Of a DNA stretch of 64,000 nucleotides, positions 36,536 to 48,117 are shown one piece after another. The notes beneath the pieces are model-generated. The model saw only the letters and a list, made by a program, of their open reading frames with translations. It did no database searches and was not told the DNA's origin. Source of the stretch: Siphonodentalium dalli (Eukaryota > Mollusca > Scaphopoda > Gadilida > Siphonodentaliidae). The stretch's first letter is position 1. Each line of letters begins with the position of its first letter. A program made the translations under genes and the position numbers. Location of the stretch: positions 117,438,754 through 117,502,753 of the forward strand of contig CP136061.1 in the NCBI GenBank assembly GCA_032622095.1, in the 5' to 3' direction.

Positions 36536-37059
36536 ACAGGTTTTTCGCAAAATGTCAGGAAGCTCTACTCATGGAAGTGTTCAAATGGACTAATAATGTG
36601 AAACTATGCGATCAAACTTCTGGTTAATCATGACGATCAACACATGAGGATGCTTGTAGTGAACCAATCCCTTGTTCCAGATTGTTTATGATGCGATCAC
36701 AAATTCGCCTCAGTGTGTACAGTGTTTACGACAAAGGCTGAAAATTACCACTGAATTAATATAAAAAACTGGGATCAATGATGATTTTGTGTACATATTG
36801 TTATTGAATTTAGCTATTACAACAGATTAGAACATATAACATTGCGCCACACACCATTGCAAACAAGTAATGATGTAGCCATGCATATTTGATAGGTAGT
36901 TTATAGTTGTCAGTATACATATGACGATATCGCACAGTAGCATGTCCGAATCATGCAGAGCATTGCTCTTTGAATATGTCTGGGACTACATGTATACAAC
37001 ACACAAGGCGCCTACTTTTAGAAGCAAATGTAATTTTTGAGACAGTGCAAATTATTTTG

Positions 37060-37146
37060 GGATTGGGTGGGATTCGAACGCGCGAGCGAGCGCGCCTTGA
37101 GACTCAAAGTCCGACGTCAATACCACACGGCCACCGAAGCGACCCC
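37060..37146 (-). repeat. tRNA-like sequence, probable SINE head
   Basis: On the minus strand, GGTGGCCGTGTGGT resembles box A and GTTCGAATCCC is a perfect box B, about 50 bases apart. Between them lie ACTTTGAGTC (anticodon-loop-like) and a GC-rich GCGCGCTCGCTCGCGC variable-arm-like hairpin, suggesting a Ser/Leu-type ancestor. The acceptor stem does not pair and the T stem has mismatches, so it is not a functional tRNA. A pol III-driven SINE or tRNA pseudogene fits best. Confidence 0.6.
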
Positions 37147-38709
37147 AAAAAAGGAAGCTCAAATGGCCGTTGTATTCCGATGTCGCACTTAGGACACTAT
37201 ATGCACAACCTTAACAATTACCACAAGCGCACTCCAATGAAAGGGAGTCCAAGTGCGAAAATCCTTTATAAGAAAATCTCTGCTGATATACCACACAAAC
37301 GTCGACCAAAAACATCACTCCTTCTCAGTGTGAGAAGCGCAAGGCTATGCTAGGTTTTCGTCACCCACCGCCTATATATATCCGACATGTAAGAGAAGCG
37401 GCATGTCGTCATTCAGTGCCAGCTCACATACATGTATGTGAAAAATTCTTCATTTACATGTCTGGACTATCGCGACACCGACGAGAGACTGGACATGTGC
37501 GATCACATTTGTTTGCATGTAATCCATTTCTTATGTGGATTTTATATAGGCGGGGTTGTGTATTGGTGTTCAAATATTGGGATGTCAACATTCATAGCCC
37601 CATGCACATATGATAAAACAACGCAAGTTTGAAAATCCCAAATTCATAAACTTATCGATTTTTTAAAACTGTCGATCTGCTCGTCCGACGTCTAGCTATT
37701 TCATGGCCAAAACGAAACGACATTTCTAGTAATTTAACGCGACCACATGCTAGTATACGTGTACTCAAACGAACCGTATAAATATGTCAAACATGCCTAG
37801 CGCAACTTACCAAGAACAAACACATATTCGGGTCACTCAAATGAAAGCAAATATTGAATTTTTTATTAATTTCACTAAGCCAATATCCGTGACAGAATAT
37901 CCAGAGCTCCATTTTGAAACATCGTGATAGATAAAATGTGATTTGTGCAAATCAGCTACAGTACCCTCAAGACGAAGTAGCCTCATTCCGCTCAACACGG
38001 CGGGCCTTTTATAAAGTTACTGATCGCGGCGAATCGCCGACATCCATTTTTCTGCCGCGATTTGAAACGACGGGGATTAGCAACCATTCACACTTTGGCT
38101 TACCAATCTCGCGGCGATTCCACGGAAATCTTCGCAGCGAATCGCCGCAAAACGCCTGAATCCTATAAATGAAAAACGCACGGATGATTTATTTATCTAT
38201 AATAAACGAAGCTATACAGAATATGCAATGTGAAGTTAACATCATTATGCTTAGGGTGCATACACATTTGTATGTAATTTCTGTAAATATCGTGTATTTT
38301 GTGATTTACACGAAACTTACAGTACGAGTAATTTGTGTCCGCTAACAACCTAATCATGTGTCCCGTTCGATAACTGAGCTCAGTTGGGTGAACATTTTGA
38401 CATAAATGTTCGCACGTTAAGCGTACCTTTTCCCCTTCTTATTTGTGTTATATGCCAAATTTCCAAGTCTGAATTATTTCAGTAAAACATAGAGTACAGT
38501 CTGTGGTCATAGTATTTTGACGTATATGTGCCTTCCACTAACTCTCTTACTTGCTATTGGAAGCTTCCAAGACCCCCAACTCAACTTAAAATTATCCTTG
38601 TTATTAATATTTCTAAGAAGACAAGACAAGACAACCCATACATCTATATCGGTCAGTGTAAATCACCCTTGGTCAAGTGAGCTTGCTAGTCGGTTATAAT
38701 GTTGGTGGG

Positions 38710-39248
38710 TCCTGCTGGGTTGCTGCACATTATGCGTGATATGACTTGCATCCTAGTCGTATACGTACTCTACACTGTAAACTGAAATAGAAGTCCTAAC
38801 CAAAAGAACCCATAACCTTCGGATACGATACCTTCACTGTGTCGGGCATGTATCTCTATTTTAGTCATGTGTACATGTATGTAGTTATGTGACACTACAT
38901 GCACATGCATATATATCAATGCTATCTGTGTTTTTGGAGAGACTTAGTCCTTGTCATTTCTGAATATAAAGCAACCGTATGTTGTGTGAAACTTTCAAGA
39001 AAATAATATCTCGTTTGAAAATAGTTTAATACCGGCTGCCATGGAGTTTGCAGAACGATATGCATAGTTGCATACATCGATTTTCCGCAACAACACCGCA
39101 GCTAATTAGCAAGACCGCGTTGCCAAGAATACTTGTCGTCACGTTCGCAAACGTTAAAACGCTTTTATGATTTTCTTGTATATTAACAGAACATTGGAAA
39201 TAGCTTTCGAGACATACAGTTGTATACAATGTTAATCATTACCCAGGG
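38710..39248 (+). repeat. Left arm of 5.8-kb inverted repeat
   Basis: Matches the reverse complement of 43791-44530 from TCCTGCTGGGTTGCTGCACA to AATCATTACCCAGGG. Includes TGTCGGGCATGTATCTCTAT, GTTTTTGGAGAGAC, ATAAAGCAACCGTATG and TACCGGCTGCCATGGA. Identity looks high apart from small indels. Just outside it, GGTCAAGTGAGCTTGCTAGT resembles a motif repeated in the arms of the 18-kb inverted repeat. The 67-residue minus frame here is not supported by the other arm. Confidence 0.85.
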
Positions 39249-39822
39249 AACCCACTTCTAACTCAGGCGCAGTGAATTCAGAAAACTAAACAAAATTTAT
39301 ATATATGTTGCATAATGGATATATCTATATTTGTTAAATCGGTGACATTGTTTTAAAAATGTTGGTGCCGTTTCCACCAGGCAACCATGCCTAACTCGGG
39401 AAGCGCCAGTTTGTGAACTATAAACAACTTAGATGAAACATAATCCGCTATGCACATTTAATACTTAGATTTCCCGGTATATTTGTGTTGCCCCTCCCAA
39501 GGATCGTGCCTGACTCCGATGTTGGCACTTAACAATTTGTGCTGTCAATACGTTTGGAGAAGATGTCTCTATCGATTTTCAATACCGTTATTTAACTCCC
39601 ATTCCTGGAACTGACAGTGCCACTTTGGTACCCTTGAACAACACACATGGGAGCAAATGTAACATAAGATCTTAATTGGGCATTTTGGTTAAAAATACCC
39701 ATTATAATCATATCATATATGCATTTTATTGTATTGCTTTTTGTTTGAATATATTTAATATGTTTATATTATTTACGATTGGAAATATATATGTTACACT
39801 AACCATTAAATATCTCATATAA

Positions 39823-40222
39823 CGGATATCCCAATATATAAGATTAGAGAAATTCGGCGGCAATTTTTTGTTATCAATTGCGGAAGTCTCGACCCTCAAA
39901 CCCATAATGACATAGAAGATGTTTTGGTGCTATTCGAAAATCTCCACATTGGCAATTTGAACCACACTATGCACTGTATCATGGACAGGCAAACAAGCAT
40001 GTGCAAAAATATAGATATCCCAATATATAAGATTAGAGAAATTCGGCGGCAATTTTTGTTAGCATTTGCGTTAGCTTCGACCGCCAAACCCATACCTGAC
40101 ATAGAAGATGTTTTGGTGCTATTCGAATAACTCCACTTTGGCATATTTGAACCACACTATGCACTGTATCATGGACAGGCAAACAAGCATGTGCAAAAAT
40201 ATAGATATCCCAATATATAAGA
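39823..40222 (+). repeat. 190-bp tandem array, first part
   Basis: Units start at about 39823, 40014 and 40204 with GATATCCCAATATATAAG. Each contains GAGAAATTCGGCGGCAATTT, ACATAGAAGATGTTTTGGTG, CACTATGCACTGTATCATGG and ACAGGCAAACAAGCATGTGC. The third unit is cut after 18-19 bases by a cluster of Helitron-like elements (40223-42980) and resumes at 42981. Confidence 0.9.
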
Positions 40223-40834
40223 CTAGAAGGTGACCCGACTTCGTCCGGGCTTTGACCTTGAATTGGCCATTTTGAAGGTCAAGGTCAATTGGGGTCACGA
40301 TTTGACCAGTCCAAAAACACTGCCCGGACAAAAGTACCCGACAAACGTGCCCGTCGAAATCCATCCGATTTTACCCGATTTTACCTCGAATTGATCATTT
40401 TGAAGGTCAAGGTCTGGTCGGGGTCACGATTGGACCCGTCCAAAACAATCAGTGGACAAAAGTAACCCCACGTATCAAATTTCGTCGAAATCCCATCAAA
40501 ATTGGCGATTTGACCTTGAATTCACCCGATTTCAAGGTCAATGTCACGTCGCACGGGCAAATGAATATGCTTAAGAGACTCGCCATAAGAAAGTACCCCC
40601 ACATACCAAGTTTCATCGAAATCCCGTGATATTCGGGCGTTTGACCTTGAAATTACCCGATTTCAAGGTCAAGGTCACGTCGCACGGACAAATTAATAGG
40701 CCTATGCCAGTTCTCGGCCGAAAATACCCCCACATACCAAGTTTCATCGAAATCGGTTCGGCCGTTTTCGAGTCCATCACGAACACAGACACACAGACAG
40801 ACACACAGACAGATCTTCCAAAATATATAATAGA
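40223..40834 (-). mobile_element. Helitron-like element, copy A
   Basis: Read on the minus strand, the element starts TCTATTATATATTTTGGAAG with a GT-rich tract after it, and ends with CCCGGACGAAGTCGGG, a hairpin (GAC/GTC and CCC/GGG stems, GAA loop), then TCACCTTCTAG. A 5' TC, a 3' CTAG and a hairpin about 11 bases from the 3' end are the defining marks of Helitrons, which move by rolling-circle replication. The 612-bp body has modules of about 110 bp, each with CACATACCAAGTTTCATCGA or its relatives and paired AAGGTCA/TGACCTT blocks. No Rep/helicase is encoded, so it is non-autonomous. The left flank is A. Confidence 0.85.
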
Positions 40835-41653
40835 CTAGAAGGTGACCCGACTTTGTCCGGGCTTTGATCTTGAATTGACCATTTTGAAGGTCAAGGTCAG
40901 GTGGGGTCAAACACCAACACCCCAAAAATGTGGAAATCGGCCCAGCGGATGTCGGGAAATCGGCCCAGCGGATACCGAGATACCGAAAAATCCGCCAGTT
41001 TATCGAGATACCCTATGCATCAAATTTCGTCCGTAAAAATCCGCCAGTTTAACCCGATTTGATTTCCACTCAAGTATATAAACGCGCCTCATATACACAC
41101 GCTCATTAATTATCAAGTTTCAACGTAAAGATAAATTACCATCGGTGCCCGAGATATCGCCAAGACGTCTGAAACAGTCAAATGCATCGGCCGGTTAAGC
41201 GTTAACGTGATCTAACGTTATGCCATCTAACGACGTCATAGAAGTTACGCATTGTTTTTATCCTGATGGAATATAGTACCACTTCTTCTTGATAATTGAG
41301 GCAGATAACTAAAACGGATACATACGCATTATATATCGTTGGAAAGAGGAAACACGAAAGATTATCACCGTGTCATTATTATGACTGGCATTTTATTATT
41401 CGCGCTGTTTCGAATCGATTTGTAAGCACCGAACTCAAATGAAAGTCCCGTAACACAGTGTAAAAACAGATTTGACCTCGGCACGTGAAAAGTTGACCTC
41501 GGATCTGAAAAGCAATAGGCCCATGTTCGTTCCCGGGTCGAATTACGTGTCCGTACCAAGTTTGGTCGAAATCGGTCCAGCCGTGTTCGAGTCCATCGCG
41601 AACACACACACACACACACACAAACACACAGATCTTCCAAAATATATAATAGA
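40835..41653 (-). mobile_element. Helitron-like element, copy B (long-core type)
   Basis: It abuts copy A without a spacer and has the same TC and CTAG ends and hairpin. Its centre differs from copy A: about 500 bp with GAAATCGGCCCAGCGGAT, AAGTATATAAACGCGCC (TATA-like), TCGGCCGGTTAAGCGTTAAC and GACTGGCATTTTATTATTCG. Copy C carries almost the same core and copy J a diverged relative. It may be a captured segment or an older internal region. No protein is recognised. Confidence 0.8.
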
Positions 41654-42392
41654 CTAGAAGATGACCCGACTTCGTCCGGGCTTTGACCTTGAATTGACCA
41701 TTTTGAAAGTCAAGGTCAGGTTGGGTCAAACACCAACACCACAAAAATGGTGGAAATCGGCCCAGCGGATACCGGGAAATCGGCCCAGCGGATACCGAGA
41801 TACCCTATGCATCAAATTTCGCCCGTAAAAATCCGCCAGTTTAACCTGATTTGATTTCCACTCAAGTATATAAACGCGCCTCATATACACACGCTCATTA
41901 ATTATCAAGTTTCAATGTAAAGATAAATTACCATCGGTGCCCGAGATATCGCCAAGACGTCTGAAACAGTCAAATGCATCGGCCGGTTAAGCGTTAACGT
42001 CATCTAACGTTATGACCTCTAACGACGTCATAGAAGTTACGCATAGTTTTTATCCTGATGGAAGATAGTACCACTTCTTCTTGATAATTGAGGCAGATAA
42101 CTAAAACGGATACATACGCATTATATATCGTTGGAAAGAGGAAACACGAAGGATTCTCACAGTGTCATTATTATGACTGGCATTTTATTATTCGCGCTGT
42201 TTCGAATCGATTTGTAAGCACCGAACTCAAATGAAAGTCCCGTAACACAGCGTAAAAACAGATTTGACCGGTTTTAAGGTCAAGGTCACGCCGCACGAAC
42301 AAATGGACGGGCCCATGTTCGTTCCCGGGTCGAAATACGTGTCCGTACCAAGTTTGGTCGAAATCGGTCCAGCCGTGTTCGAGTCCATCGCG

Positions 42393-42429
<37 letters not shown>

Positions 42430-42453
42430 AGATCTTCCAAAATATATAATAGA
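41654..42453 (-). mobile_element. Helitron-like element, copy C (long-core type)
   Basis: Same ends and core as copy B, with a small number of substitutions. Next to its microsatellite end, however, it has the GGTTTTAAGGTCAAGGTCAC module where B and J have GACCTCGGCACGTGAAAAG. This mosaic suggests recombination between family members. Confidence 0.8.
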
Positions 42454-42980
42454 CTAGAAGGTGACCCGACTTCGTCCGGGCTTTGACCTTGAATTTTCCA
42501 TTTTGAAGGTCAAGGTCAAGTGGGGTCACGATTTTACCAGTCCAAAAACACTGCCCGGACAAAAGTACCCGACAAACGTGCCCGTCGAAATCCATCCGGT
42601 TTTACCCGATTTGACCTTGAAATCCCATCAAAATTGGCGATTTGACCTTGAAGTTACCCGATTTCAAGGTCAAGGTCACGTCGCACGGGAAAATGAATAT
42701 GCTTATGAGACTCGCCATAAGAAAGTACCCCCACATACCAAGTTTCATCGAAATCCCGTGATATTCGGGCGTTTGACCTTGAAATGACCCGATTTCAAGG
42801 TCAAGGTGGCGTCGCACGGACAAATTAATAGGCCTATGTTCGTCCCTGGCCGAAAATACCCCCACATACCAAGTTTCATCGAAATCGGGTGGGCCGTTTT
42901 TGAGTTCATCGCGAACACACACACAGACACACACACAGACACACACACAGACACACAGATCTTCCAAAATATATCATAGA
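42454..42980 (-). mobile_element. Helitron-like element, copy D
   Basis: Modular type like copy A, with one module fewer (527 bp). Its outer TC end reads TCTATGATATATTTTGGAAG and lies next to a CA/GACA-rich tract. The right flank is T, and TTAGAGAAATTCGGCGGC resumes the interrupted 190-bp repeat. Confidence 0.85.
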
Positions 42981-43155
42981 TTAGAGAAATTCGGCGGCAA
43001 TTTTTTTTAGCATTTGCGTTAGCTTCGACCGCCAAACCCATACCTGACATAGAAGATGTTTTTGGTGCTATTCGAATAACTCCACTTTGGCATATTTGAA
43101 CCACATATGCACTGTAGCATGGACAGGCAGACAAGCATGTGCAAATATATAGAAC
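42981..43155 (+). repeat. 190-bp tandem array, remainder of the split unit
   Basis: TTAGAGAAATTCGGCGGCAA, ACATAGAAGATG, CATGGACAGGCAGACAAGC and ATGTGCAAATATATAG complete the unit begun at 40204. Joining 40204-40222 to 42981 restores the same order seen at 40014-40050 in the intact unit. Confidence 0.9.
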
Positions 43156-43790
43156 AGAGAAATAGTTTTTGTTTAATGCATAATTCATATACATCGATAA
43201 GCTAGCCTCAAGTTACAACAATGTAATTTCAACTCTTGAGCCACAATGTTTGAATATATCATGATTATTTCTTCTGACAAAAAAATGGACGAACCTGATT
43301 GCTCTCTCGCAGCGATATATCATATATATACATGTACTCATAATTTTAGAAATTAGCCCCGCATTATATTTGACTGATAATGTGGCTCACATAAAACATA
43401 TTTCAGCTACTAGCCATGCCCTGCAGTAAACGTCTTGTGTGTAACAATGGTCGCTTTTGTTCCCCAGTGGAAAAGTACAACATAGCCAGCTATTGCGTAC
43501 ATCATGCATGTGTACATAGAGAGTAATATATCAGTGAGCACGGCCTTCACTATAATGAAGAGTATATTCCATCCAAATAACCATCTGGTAAAGCCACTCG
43601 GATGTTTTTTCTTTCGGTTCCTATAATAATGGCGAATTTTTTTTAGATGTGCTAAATTTCATGTATATCATGACCACCAAGATGACTTTGACGCCTGCTA
43701 CAGACTTCATGATGAAAGTGCTAGAAATAGCTTTGCACGCGCTGATTCATGGCGACGTTGAGAGGTCATATATATACTACCCCTGGGTAA

Positions 43791-44530
43791 TGACAACATT
43801 GAATACAACTGTATGTTTCGAAAGCTATTTTCAATGTTCTGTTAATATACAAGAAAATCATAAAAGCGTTTTAACGTTTGCGAAGGTCCATATACGTATC
43901 AAAGAATCCGTAAATGGGGCACAAGTTCGATCTTTCTATATATATACCGATATATCTTGCAGTCATTAGGTTCAATATTTGCGAAAATTTGTCACACAGA
44001 TTTGTCTATATCAGAGAAGCCGTATATATCAAATTAACATTAAAATTAAATATTGAAACACGCACAATTTATTTGTGTATCTGTTAACCTGTTTTTTTTC
44101 ATCGGAACGTGACGACAAGTATTCTTGGCAACTCGGTCTTGCTAATTAGCTGTGGTGTTGTTGCGGAAAATCGATGAATACATATCGTTCTACAAATTCC
44201 ATCGCAGCCGGTATTAAACTATTTTCAAGCGATATATTATTTTCTTGAAAGTTTCACACAAAATACGGTTGCTTTATATTCAGAAATGACAAGGGCTAGG
44301 TCTCTCCAAAAACACAGATAGCATTAATATATATACATGTAATGTCACATAACTACATATATGTACACATAACAAAAATAGAGATACATGCCCGACACGT
44401 ACAGTGAAGGTACCGTATCCGTAGGTTATGGGTTCTTTTTGGTTAGGACTTCTATTTCAGTTTAAAGTGTAGAGTACGTATACGACTACGATGCAAGTCA
44501 TATCACGCAATGTGCAGCAATCCACCAGGA
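43791..44530 (-). repeat. Right arm of 5.8-kb inverted repeat
   Basis: Reverse-complement counterpart of 38710-39248, starting CCCTGGGTAATGACAAC and ending GCAATCCACCAGGA. It carries an extra segment of about 210 bp at roughly 43890-44107 not present in the left arm. The reading frame 43649-43969 crosses the arm edge and is not meaningful. The 44531-45177 stretch after it is unassigned. Confidence 0.85.
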
Positions 44531-45177
44531 CTATCTATGACATGGTAACGGCTGCAGGTGGTCTTGTGTTGAAATTATATTAGCACAATATATCACGACT
44601 ATAGTAGTTTTAGCAATACAATCATGTACATTAGCGGGAAATGAGTTATATAATCCCAGGCAATGGCTGGTATGTAGCTTAGTACTCCCCTCACAGGACA
44701 GGGGTCCGAGAACATTTTTTTATTTTATCATATTTATTTAGAAGGATCACAACTACACAATTTGAGGAAATCACATCAAGCTTTGCGAAAAAAGCTTTAA
44801 AAAATACAATTTTTCAAAATATCAAATGTGTTGACAGAGCTACCCCTCCCTTAAATATAAATCATCAAACTAAGATCCAAAATAGATATGTCGGCGAAAA
44901 AAGTAAGAGAAAATCCAATCCCAAATTCAAAATCTGATCGATTTTGTCAAAGAGTTCAAGATGTCTGTCTCCTCGTCCAGTCGAATTTATAAAAGTTTTA
45001 TAAAATATCACATATTTCCCCCAAACATCTGGCTGTACTGGTGATTTAAAATAACTCACATTTAGCCTATCGTGTCTGTTTGTCACAATAGGCGGAGGAT
45101 AAGCGTACAGTACCATTCATTCGCGACAAACGTATAGATTACGTTGTCTACCAGCGAACATTTATAACCAACCAACC

Positions 45178-45969
45178 TCAAGGGATCCTCTCTTTCAATC
45201 TTGCATCATAATGTCGACATGAACAAATTGAATCACCGAGATGTTTCGATGTAAAAAGTAAATAATAACGCTTGTCCGATAAAAGTATCAACTTAAAAGT
45301 TCGATCAGGGACAACCAACTGCATCACAATTTCTTCATCCATGTGAGACTCTCTGAATAGAACACCCTCTTTCAAACTTAATTGGTTCCAGTCCCGAAGA
45401 TAAGTCCTTACCAAAGGTGACTCTTTCTTTATTTCCTCCTCACTCAAGCGTTTGCCTTTCTTCACCAGATGTATTATTCTACCTATCACAGGATCCTCCT
45501 TCTGCTCGAGCTCCCAATTAATGGAATCATGCACAGAATGTTCCGTCCCTCCCCCGGCCGAAGGAAGAGCAGAAACAACTGATACACTAACCACTAATGG
45601 TAAACTCACAGATGCTGCTTGGCAAACTGCTTTAATAACACCTGGATACATAATTGGTTTCCGCGACAGACCATCAGCATCTCCGTTAAGGCGTCCTGCT
45701 CGGTACTCGATCTGGAAGTTGTAATTTGCCAAGCTAGCGACCCATCTGTGTCCTGTTGCATCCAACTTCGCAGTAGTCAAAACATAGCACAGTGGATTGT
45801 TGTCTGTCACCACCTTGAAGGTGTTTCCGTACAGGTAATCATGGAATTTGTCTGTTATAGCCCACTTCAAGCACAGAAATTCCAATTTATGAGCCGGGTA
45901 GTTCTTCTCACTTGGTTTAAGTCCACGACTAGCATATGCGATCACACGCTCAATGCCATCTTGCAGCTG
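45178..45969 (-). pseudogene. RNase H and linker of the gypsy relic
   Basis: Continuing in frame after the TAA: QLQDGIERVIAYASRGL, KNYPAHKLEFLCLKWAI (catalytic Glu), FKVVTDNNPLCYVL (Asp) and RLNGDADGLSRKP (final Asp). With HTDAS upstream, all RNase H carboxylates are present. A linker of about 120 residues follows and reaches QLVVPDRTF, normally just before the integrase zinc finger. There the similarity breaks down into unrelated residues and a stop at 45178. RNase H would degrade the RNA strand during reverse transcription. The apparent first Met of the open frame is a GTG inside the domain. Confidence 0.85.
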
Positions 45970-46911
45970 TTAGAGGACAGCCCCCAAACCGATTCCAGAG
46001 GCATCTGTGTGAATGATAAAGGGGAGGTCATAATTAGCATAAGCTAAGACCGGTGGCTCTGATAACTTCTCTTTGATTGTGTCGAAGGCCAATTGTTGAC
46101 GGTCGGTCCATATCCATGATTTGGGTACTTTCTTCTTCTTAACCTTTGTCTTGGTCTCTGTACAATGACCTTTCAGGAGTTGATTTAATGGCTGGGCAAT
46201 TGCAGAATAACCTTTGACAAAGCGTCTGTAATATCCAGCGAAACCAAGAAACTGTCGTAACTGCTTGACATTCTGTGGAACTGGCCATTCCTTGAGGGCA
46301 GAAATCTTTTCAGGATCTGTAGCTACACCTTCTCCAGAGATGAGATGACCCAGATAAGTTACAGATGTTTTGAACAACTCACATTTATCTGGCTTCAGCT
46401 TTAAGTTTTGCTTGGAGAGGCGAGCGAAAACAGCATCAAGGTGATCACCCATCTGCGTGAACTCCTTGCTGAAAATCAGTAGATCATCCAAGAAAACCAG
46501 GCATTCCCGCAAATGCATGTCGCCCATGCACTTTTCCATTAGTCGTTGGAAGGTTGCTGGCCCATTTACCATTCCTTGGCCGAGTCTCTCACATTGGTAA
46601 AATCCCAAGTTTCCAACATAAAAAGCTGTCTTGAACTTGTCCTCTTCAATTATAGGACACTGCCAGTATCCGTTTCGTAAATCAAGTTTGCTGTAATAGC
46701 GCGATCCATGCAAGGTCTCCACAATGTCATCAAAGCGTGGCAAATGATACGCGTCCTTGACAGTCTTTGAGTTCAGAGAACGGAAGTCTATGCAAAAGCG
46801 CAAAGAATTATCACGCTTACGCACTAAGACAACGTTCGATGAATAGGGACTGTCACTTTCCTTTATCACACCAGCCTCCAACATTTCTCTAATGTGCTGA
46901 CGTACCTCTTC
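45970..46911 (-). pseudogene. Reverse transcriptase and start of RNase H
   Basis: After EEVRQHIREMLEAGVIKES come the standard RT blocks: SDSPYSSNVVLVRKRD, RFCIDFRSLN, YYSKLDLRNGYWQ (first catalytic Asp), ATFQRLMEKCM and VFLDDLLIFSK, with FLDD in place of the usual YxDD. The thumb follows (KCELFKTSVTYLGHLIS and LRQFLGFAGYYRRFV). It ends in the RNase H start FIIHTDASGIGLGAVL before a TAA. The block usually reading MPFGLxNAPA is RLGQGMVNGPA, a change in a normally strict motif. The frame continues on both sides past stops, so this is an inactive polyprotein and not a separate gene. Confidence 0.9.
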
Positions 46912-47853
46912 TTATAGTGCAGGTGGGATTCTTCGGTATGGTTGCTTGAATGGAGTATCGTCAGTAAGTTTGATCTGGTGAGTAACAAGATCAGTGTATC
47001 CCAAGTCCAGGGGGCCTGTAGAGAAAACATGGCTCCACCGATCTAGCAAAGTATCCACCTCAGTCATCTGTTCCTTTGTCATATGGCTATCGTCAACTTG
47101 AACTCCCAGCATACGCGGCATTGGATGACATTCACTACTGATGGCCATCTGCGATGCAAGTGAATCGACAACCTTGACTTCACTCACTTGTGCAATCGTC
47201 ATATGTGGAGGGATAACTAGAGTCTTTGCCGATACATTACACAGCTGAACTGGTATTCTGCTACTGTTAGTCATAGAGTTGGACTTGGTTAACCGAGGGC
47301 AAACTGTAAACCTGGCATCCTCGGAATAATTTTCTGTAACAAAGTCTGTGATAAGTCCACTAGCATGTCTGGCTATCCCATGTATGGTAATTGTCTGATA
47401 CGGTTCAATTTCAACAGCTATCTTGTTGGTTGACTTTACTGGTATGGCAGAGCATGTCAAACTGTTAATCGCCGTCTCCCATTCTGTTGGTGGGTTAATT
47501 GAATAGCAAACTGTAAGGTCTCTGCACATACGTATAACATTAGTCCCAATTATTATAGGACAACTTTGGTTATACTCAGTATCTGGAACAACAAGTGCTG
47601 GAATAGACATAGGGAAATCACATAGGAATGGTATTTTGAGAACACATTCAATGAAACCCAAGTACGGTAAAGTAGATCCATCAGCTATGGAAACTTGTAA
47701 ACCTATATTATCTAAGTTTAATAACTCTGGTTTATCAGACAGTGAATTTAGACATCCAACAGAAATGGTTGTCACCATTGACCCACTGTCGATCAAAGCA
47801 AGAAATTGCTCGCCTTGAAAAATAACTCCTGTCTGATTAGAACCTCCAACTGG
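46912..47853 (-). pseudogene. Retropepsin region of the gypsy relic
   Basis: The segment opens PVGGSNQTGVIFQGEQF and reaches ALIDSGSMVTTIS near 47790. The D-S-G is the catalytic triad of a retroviral-type aspartic protease, which works as a dimer to cut the Gag-Pol polyprotein. After it, VPDTEYNQSCPIIIGTNVI is the typical late protease segment, with I-I-G-T-N. About 150 residues of linker lead to a conserved YRRIPPAL just before the RT, where an in-frame TAA stops translation. Gypsy relatives commonly have a tyrosine there, so a single base change is likely. No start codon belongs to this segment; it is an internal part of a polyprotein. Confidence 0.85.
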
Positions 47854-48117
47854 TTAATCAATATTGTGCGTCTGTCTATTTCAAAAGCTAATTACTGCAT
47901 GCCCCCCGGACTGCGCTAATTTTCCCGCCAGTAACAGGTGAGTGCTAATCAGTGTGCAGGTGACACAATCATTCATGCTCGCTCTCACGCGCATACACAC
48001 TGACACACATTTCAGTTAACCCATAACATGCTGAAATAACAATGCAGGACGCGCGCAACTATCATGATCCATAAAAGAAGCAGTTTACTAAAACAGATAA
48101 AAACGGCACCTATAACA

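Larger units (their letters stand above)
45178..47853 (-). mobile_element. Ty3/gypsy LTR retrotransposon pol relic
   Basis: A single minus-strand frame runs 2.7 kb through aspartic protease, reverse transcriptase and RNase H, in the order expected for Ty3/gypsy pol, interrupted only by two TAA codons (46912 and 45970). Gag, LTRs, primer-binding site and a recognisable integrase are missing. Homology at the 3' side fades at about 45310, where an integrase zinc finger would begin, and the 5' side meets a stop at 47854. It is therefore truncated at both ends but otherwise little decayed, which suggests a fairly recent insertion. The several plus-strand open frames inside it are shadows. Confidence 0.9.

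Noticed and set aside
37060-37146. Functional tRNA gene
   Set aside because: The acceptor stem does not pair and the T stem has mismatches although box A and box B are present.
45452-46047. Plus-strand frames of 90 and 142 codons
   Set aside because: They are antisense shadows of the RNase H and linker region of the gypsy relic.
45970-46914. Alternative genetic code (TAA read as Tyr)
   Set aside because: Only two sites in a transposon relic suggest it, and the host-like exons give no support. Two point mutations are the simpler explanation.
45178-47853. Complete LTR retrotransposon
   Set aside because: No LTR pair, primer-binding site, gag or integrase could be found on either side of the pol relic.
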